NCBI RefSeq assembly: GCF_021155765.1
Contig: NC_060105.1
Coordinates: 9,767,001 to 9,831,000 of the forward strand
Source of the DNA: Diprion similis
Taxonomy: Eukaryota; Arthropoda; Insecta; Hymenoptera; Diprionidae
Length of the DNA: 64,000 nt
Direction: 5' to 3'
This document shows positions 60,601 to 64,000 of this stretch, piece by piece (the stretch's first letter is position 1; every line of letters begins with the position of its first letter). The position numbers and the translations under genes were made by a program. A model generated the notes under the pieces. That model did no database searches. It was given only the letters and a program-made list of their open reading frames with translations, and had not been told where the DNA came from.

Positions 60601-63227
60601 TACAAATTGCGTTTCAGTGGGTCGAATAGTTGGCGACGGAAAGGGTGGATCGGGATTTCTCCGTGTAGGTGGGGCTCCACGGTGAAGGAAGAGAACAGGA
60701 TGTATTGATCGAACCCCCCCTGACTCGTCTCTCTCGCTTCTCTACGCCATTGAACCCGCATTTTTTTTACCACTTTTTCTACGCACTTTTCCTAGATATA
60801 ATCTCCGAAGGATTCAATGGATCGTCGATCTTTGTCCTGGCATCGTGGCAAGTTTTCGGATATTTTTTCATACGCTTTTTATATTGTTTCCGTAATGATA
60901 ATAATCGTTGAATTTTCACTGAAAATGAAAAAGTAATTCTTGTACAGACTATATCGCTGGAACGAATGTATAGAGCTTGATTAAGTTCGAGCTTGTTTTA
61001 CGGCTTAGGAATATTTCTTTGGAGGACAATTAGTTGGTGGTTAATCAGAGGGACAGTTTAGGAAAGAAACCCGTTTATCTGCTCGAGTCCATTGTGCTTT
61101 TTTACGTTATAACAGACTAGTGTAGGTATACTTGTGAACTGTATAACGACATTGACCGAAGGCCAAGACATTGGCCCGTGTTCAACGTTTAACGAGGTTT
61201 TGACCTTCGTGCTGGGGTACCGAAAGTGAGAACCAATCTGATATTGGATTATTATCGGTAGCCAATCGTCTTTTATACGTTATAAATTGAATTCGATTTT
61301 ATTCACTTGCGCGTATGAAAGATCGATCAGTTTCTATTCCTTGCAAATTCAAACTGGATTGATTCATCGCTGATAAACCACAGTTACAGCAATTAATATA
61401 TTATTAACGTGTTGCTAGTTGCAATTTAATTTTTCCTCCTAATTCATGTTCTTATCAAATTTCAATTTATATATCTATATATAATAAAGCATCAATTTTA
61501 CTATAAAAAATTTGACTATACTTGTATTATAGTTATAGATCAACTCATCAATTTCAAACAGATTGGCTCACCGAATCAATTTTTCGTGAAAAATTAAACC
61601 TGAACCTTGGCACTATCGTGCACGACGTTTAAAATCAGGACGACCGTATCGTGTAGAATTTTTCGAGTCACGCCATCTCGAAAAATAGACGGCATCATTT
61701 GTTCCTTACCAAGTTCCGCAACGAGCAAAGTTATAAAATGGAACTAATAAATTTTCAATCGTTATCGTCTCGCTGTTATTGCCCGAGTTTGCGGAACGAA
61801 TTGAGAACTACGGGGAGTTGGAAGGAAACCAGAAAACGTATCCTTCGTAAGATACGAGAGGCGTTTTTTAATTTCTTGCGCAAGACTTGAGACAAAACAC
61901 AGTACTCTGTGAAAATTGAACTACAAGTTTTTCCTCAAATATTCTCTTTTTATCAAACTACATCAGGTCAATATCAGATCAACGAATTTACGTTTTATTA
62001 AAGTTACTTCCGCGTTTGATAATAATTTAACCATCGATCCGAATAATAGCTAGTATAAATTCCTCGAGAGAAATGACATCGGAATTGTATATTGTCCAAC
62101 CGGAAAAAGCAGACAATAAACCGAAGTATCCATTAGTAACTGGATATTTTTTAGTATTCAGATCATTACAGAAACAGATCAATGCTTGAGTGTTTACTCC
62201 TTGGTTTAGAAAAATATGTTCCTCCATTTCGGTTCCTCCTCCCTTGGGAATAAAAATCGTTGGAACAAAATTCTCGAAATTATATCCAAACTTGCATCGG
62301 CGTGCTATTTTCCATATTATGCAACATTTTACTTTCACTCCGACATAATATTTGTGACACGTTCAATCGAAGAGTGGAAAAGCTCTACTTTCACAGGTTC
62401 AGGCTGTTAGACTGTTGTCACGAGGAACTGCATCTAGCTTTGCATCTATGCATCTGTCTAGCCTGCACAATGAGGTATGTCATATATCGAAATAGGCGTG
62501 TGGAACTCGATCAAGTTGGCACGAATGCCCGCTATAGCGAGGATAAAACATAGTGCATATCGGTTATCAGGCAATCCTGGCTTATCTACACTTCCTGGAC
62601 ACTAACCCATTTCCTCGTGGATACGCGATTCATAATTCATTTTTACATCGGCTTGTTCAACCGCTCGTAGATCTGAACTAAACGCGATTCTTTATGCTTG
62701 TGATAATTTTGGATCAAACTACCGTAGTCGAATTTTAATTGTACATTCTTGACTCTCAAAATTTTCTATCAAATAATTTCTACTCTCGGTTAGAAAAAAA
62801 AAAAAAATGTTAATCATGAAAACTTTCAAAATACTCAAGCTCCAGCGATTTTGATCTCACTCAAAATATTTTTGGGCTCATATTTCTGGTTAATAGAATT
62901 TCTCGTCACCGTTTTTTCTCTTCACCCAAAGTTTTCTTCAAACCTAAATCCTCCAAAAAATATATCCATAATTTTCTCCGAAAATGTGATAACAATTTCC
63001 AATTTTCCCAACAGTTGACTCGTCATATTTTTCCTTGTTGATTATTGTTTCGTAAAAATCGTTGTGCGTGAGGATTTCTCGACTATATATTACCGGAATA
63101 AGACAGAACGTTTCGAGGTCCTGCGAAGGGTGGACAGCGGGTGGTGCAAGCGGCGATTGGCACTGCCTGCGGTGATGGGGGGTTGAAATCGATGCAGGTG
63201 ACCCGGTATAGAAATCAGTCTCCTTAA
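57696..63227. other. Region upstream of tau exon 1, no recognised coding gene
   Basis: Likely contains tau leader, promoter and possibly untranslated exons on the minus strand. Open frames are short and unrecognised on both strands. Small GC-richer patches occur at about 60.64-60.75 kb and 63.1-63.2 kb. No RNA gene was seen. Confidence 0.5.
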
Positions 63228-63576
63228 GGGGGTGCCTTAGTCGTCGATTCCGACATCTTATTTATCTCCAAATATGTAAGTCCGCGTATCTCAAAGGGGA
63301 AAAAGAGAGCTAAGCAGCCCTTTTTTCTATAGACAATTCTGACCAAAAACTAATACCAACAGATTTTCATTTGACGCAGAAATAAAAAAAATGGTATGAA
63401 TTGTGATCATTCATTTATTACGATTTCGTCTAATCCGTGCAATTTTTTTATTTCCGCTTCAAATGAATGATGCATTCTTAATCTTTTTCTTCAGAATTCT
63501 GTATAGTAGATAGAATGGGGAGTTTTTGAGCCATTTTTCGCGTTTGAGATACGTCGAAATCGACCAGAGCATCCCC
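63228..63576. mobile_element. TTAA-flanked MITE, 349 bp
   Basis: Left end GGGGGTGCCTTAGTCG, right end reverse complement GGGGATGCTCTGGTCG. Inner blocks (GATT(C/T)CGAC and GTATCTCAAA) also match in inverted orientation. TTAA directly flanks both ends (63,224-63,227 and 63,577-63,580), the four-base duplication typical of piggyBac-type elements. There is no transposase frame. The superfamily call rests on the duplication only. Confidence 0.75.
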
Positions 63577-63828
63577 TTAAAGTATTTACAACCCGGGCGG
63601 AATAAACGACACGAGATTTCTGGAGGAAGGAACGACGAATCGCTACGAATTGTGAACTTGGTTCCGTTCTAGTATCTACAAGGAATATAATTTTAGTATA
63701 TCATGCGCAGTCGAGTCCTGCTCGCTGCCATGTTTTACGTTGTCTATGTGTGTCTACCTGCCCATCTTCTGGCTTATAGTGTACCGACAAACCTGATTTA
63801 TATATATCATGTATATAGGTGTGTGTAT

Positions 63829-63856
63829 GTATATATATATATATATATATTATATA
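63829..63856. repeat. TA/GT microsatellite
   Basis: TATATA run following TGTGTATG units near the window end. The frame crossing it is an artefact of the repeat. Confidence 0.85.
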
Positions 63857-64000
63857 CATTACGTGTAAACCAGGGAAAAGATTCTACGTTAAATGTCCTG
63901 TGTAAAATATTCGTTATAGTCGAAAGACACGCTTTGCACGAAAATATTTATATATATACATAATTGCTATATTTCTATGTTTATTATACATATATAAACA

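Noticed and set aside
63703..63963. + strand 86-aa frame rich in Tyr/Ile
   Set aside because: Created by the TA/GT microsatellite at 63.83 kb.
1..64000. tRNA, rRNA, CRISPR or bacterial-type operons
   Set aside because: No cloverleaf with intact A/B boxes, no rRNA motifs and no spaced repeat array was seen by eye; a tRNAscan/Infernal run would be decisive.

Overview
The window is an intron-rich, AT-rich animal nuclear DNA segment. Short exons with GT/AG splice sites, long introns, and the gene content (a five-repeat tau, a PSTAIRE cyclin-dependent kinase, FBXO9, PAQR4) point to an insect. I favour a hymenopteran but cannot prove it from sequence alone. No bacterial operons, rRNA, tRNA or CRISPR arrays were seen.

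Layout. 1-11.2 kb is intergenic. It holds a pogo/Tigger-like miniature transposon (969-1504), a large fold-back element (5051-5498), and two GC-rich promoter- or enhancer-like patches (about 2.7-3.0 kb with perfect palindromes; 8.7-8.8 kb with three CACGTG boxes). PAQR4 runs on the + strand from 11,731 to 26,970 in five coding exons (317 aa). Its 13-kb first intron is packed with hairpin-forming miniature transposons. 27-35.9 kb is AT-rich intergenic DNA.

Three minus-strand genes follow. FBXO9 (38,964 to 35,898) has seven coding exons, the first holding only the ATG, and encodes 437 aa. CDK2 (43,318 to 40,192) has five coding exons and encodes 299 aa. A tau/MAPT-type microtubule-associated protein (57,695 to 46,240) has nine coding exons and encodes 1241 aa. 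I assembled all four genes by hand; in each, exon phases close exactly and the protein aligns with its known family along most or all of its length. 57.7-64 kb, upstream of tau, shows no coding gene but contains a TTAA-flanked miniature element (63,228-63,576).

Functionally the genes are independent housekeeping or neuronal loci, not a pathway cluster: a seven-transmembrane PAQR receptor/hydrolase-like protein, an SCF ubiquitin-ligase adaptor, a cell-cycle kinase and a microtubule-binding protein. PAQR4 and FBXO9 are convergent; FBXO9, CDK2 and tau are head-to-tail on the minus strand.

No wholly new system was found. The most interesting signals are in tau: an in-frame alternative last exon (50,064-49,984) giving a different 26-residue C-terminus, a 45-nt in-frame cassette exon between microtubule repeats 4 and 5, and a KTPEE tandem-repeat tail. 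Next come the dense set of unrelated hairpin elements in and around PAQR4 and the CACGTG cluster at 8.73-8.83 kb.
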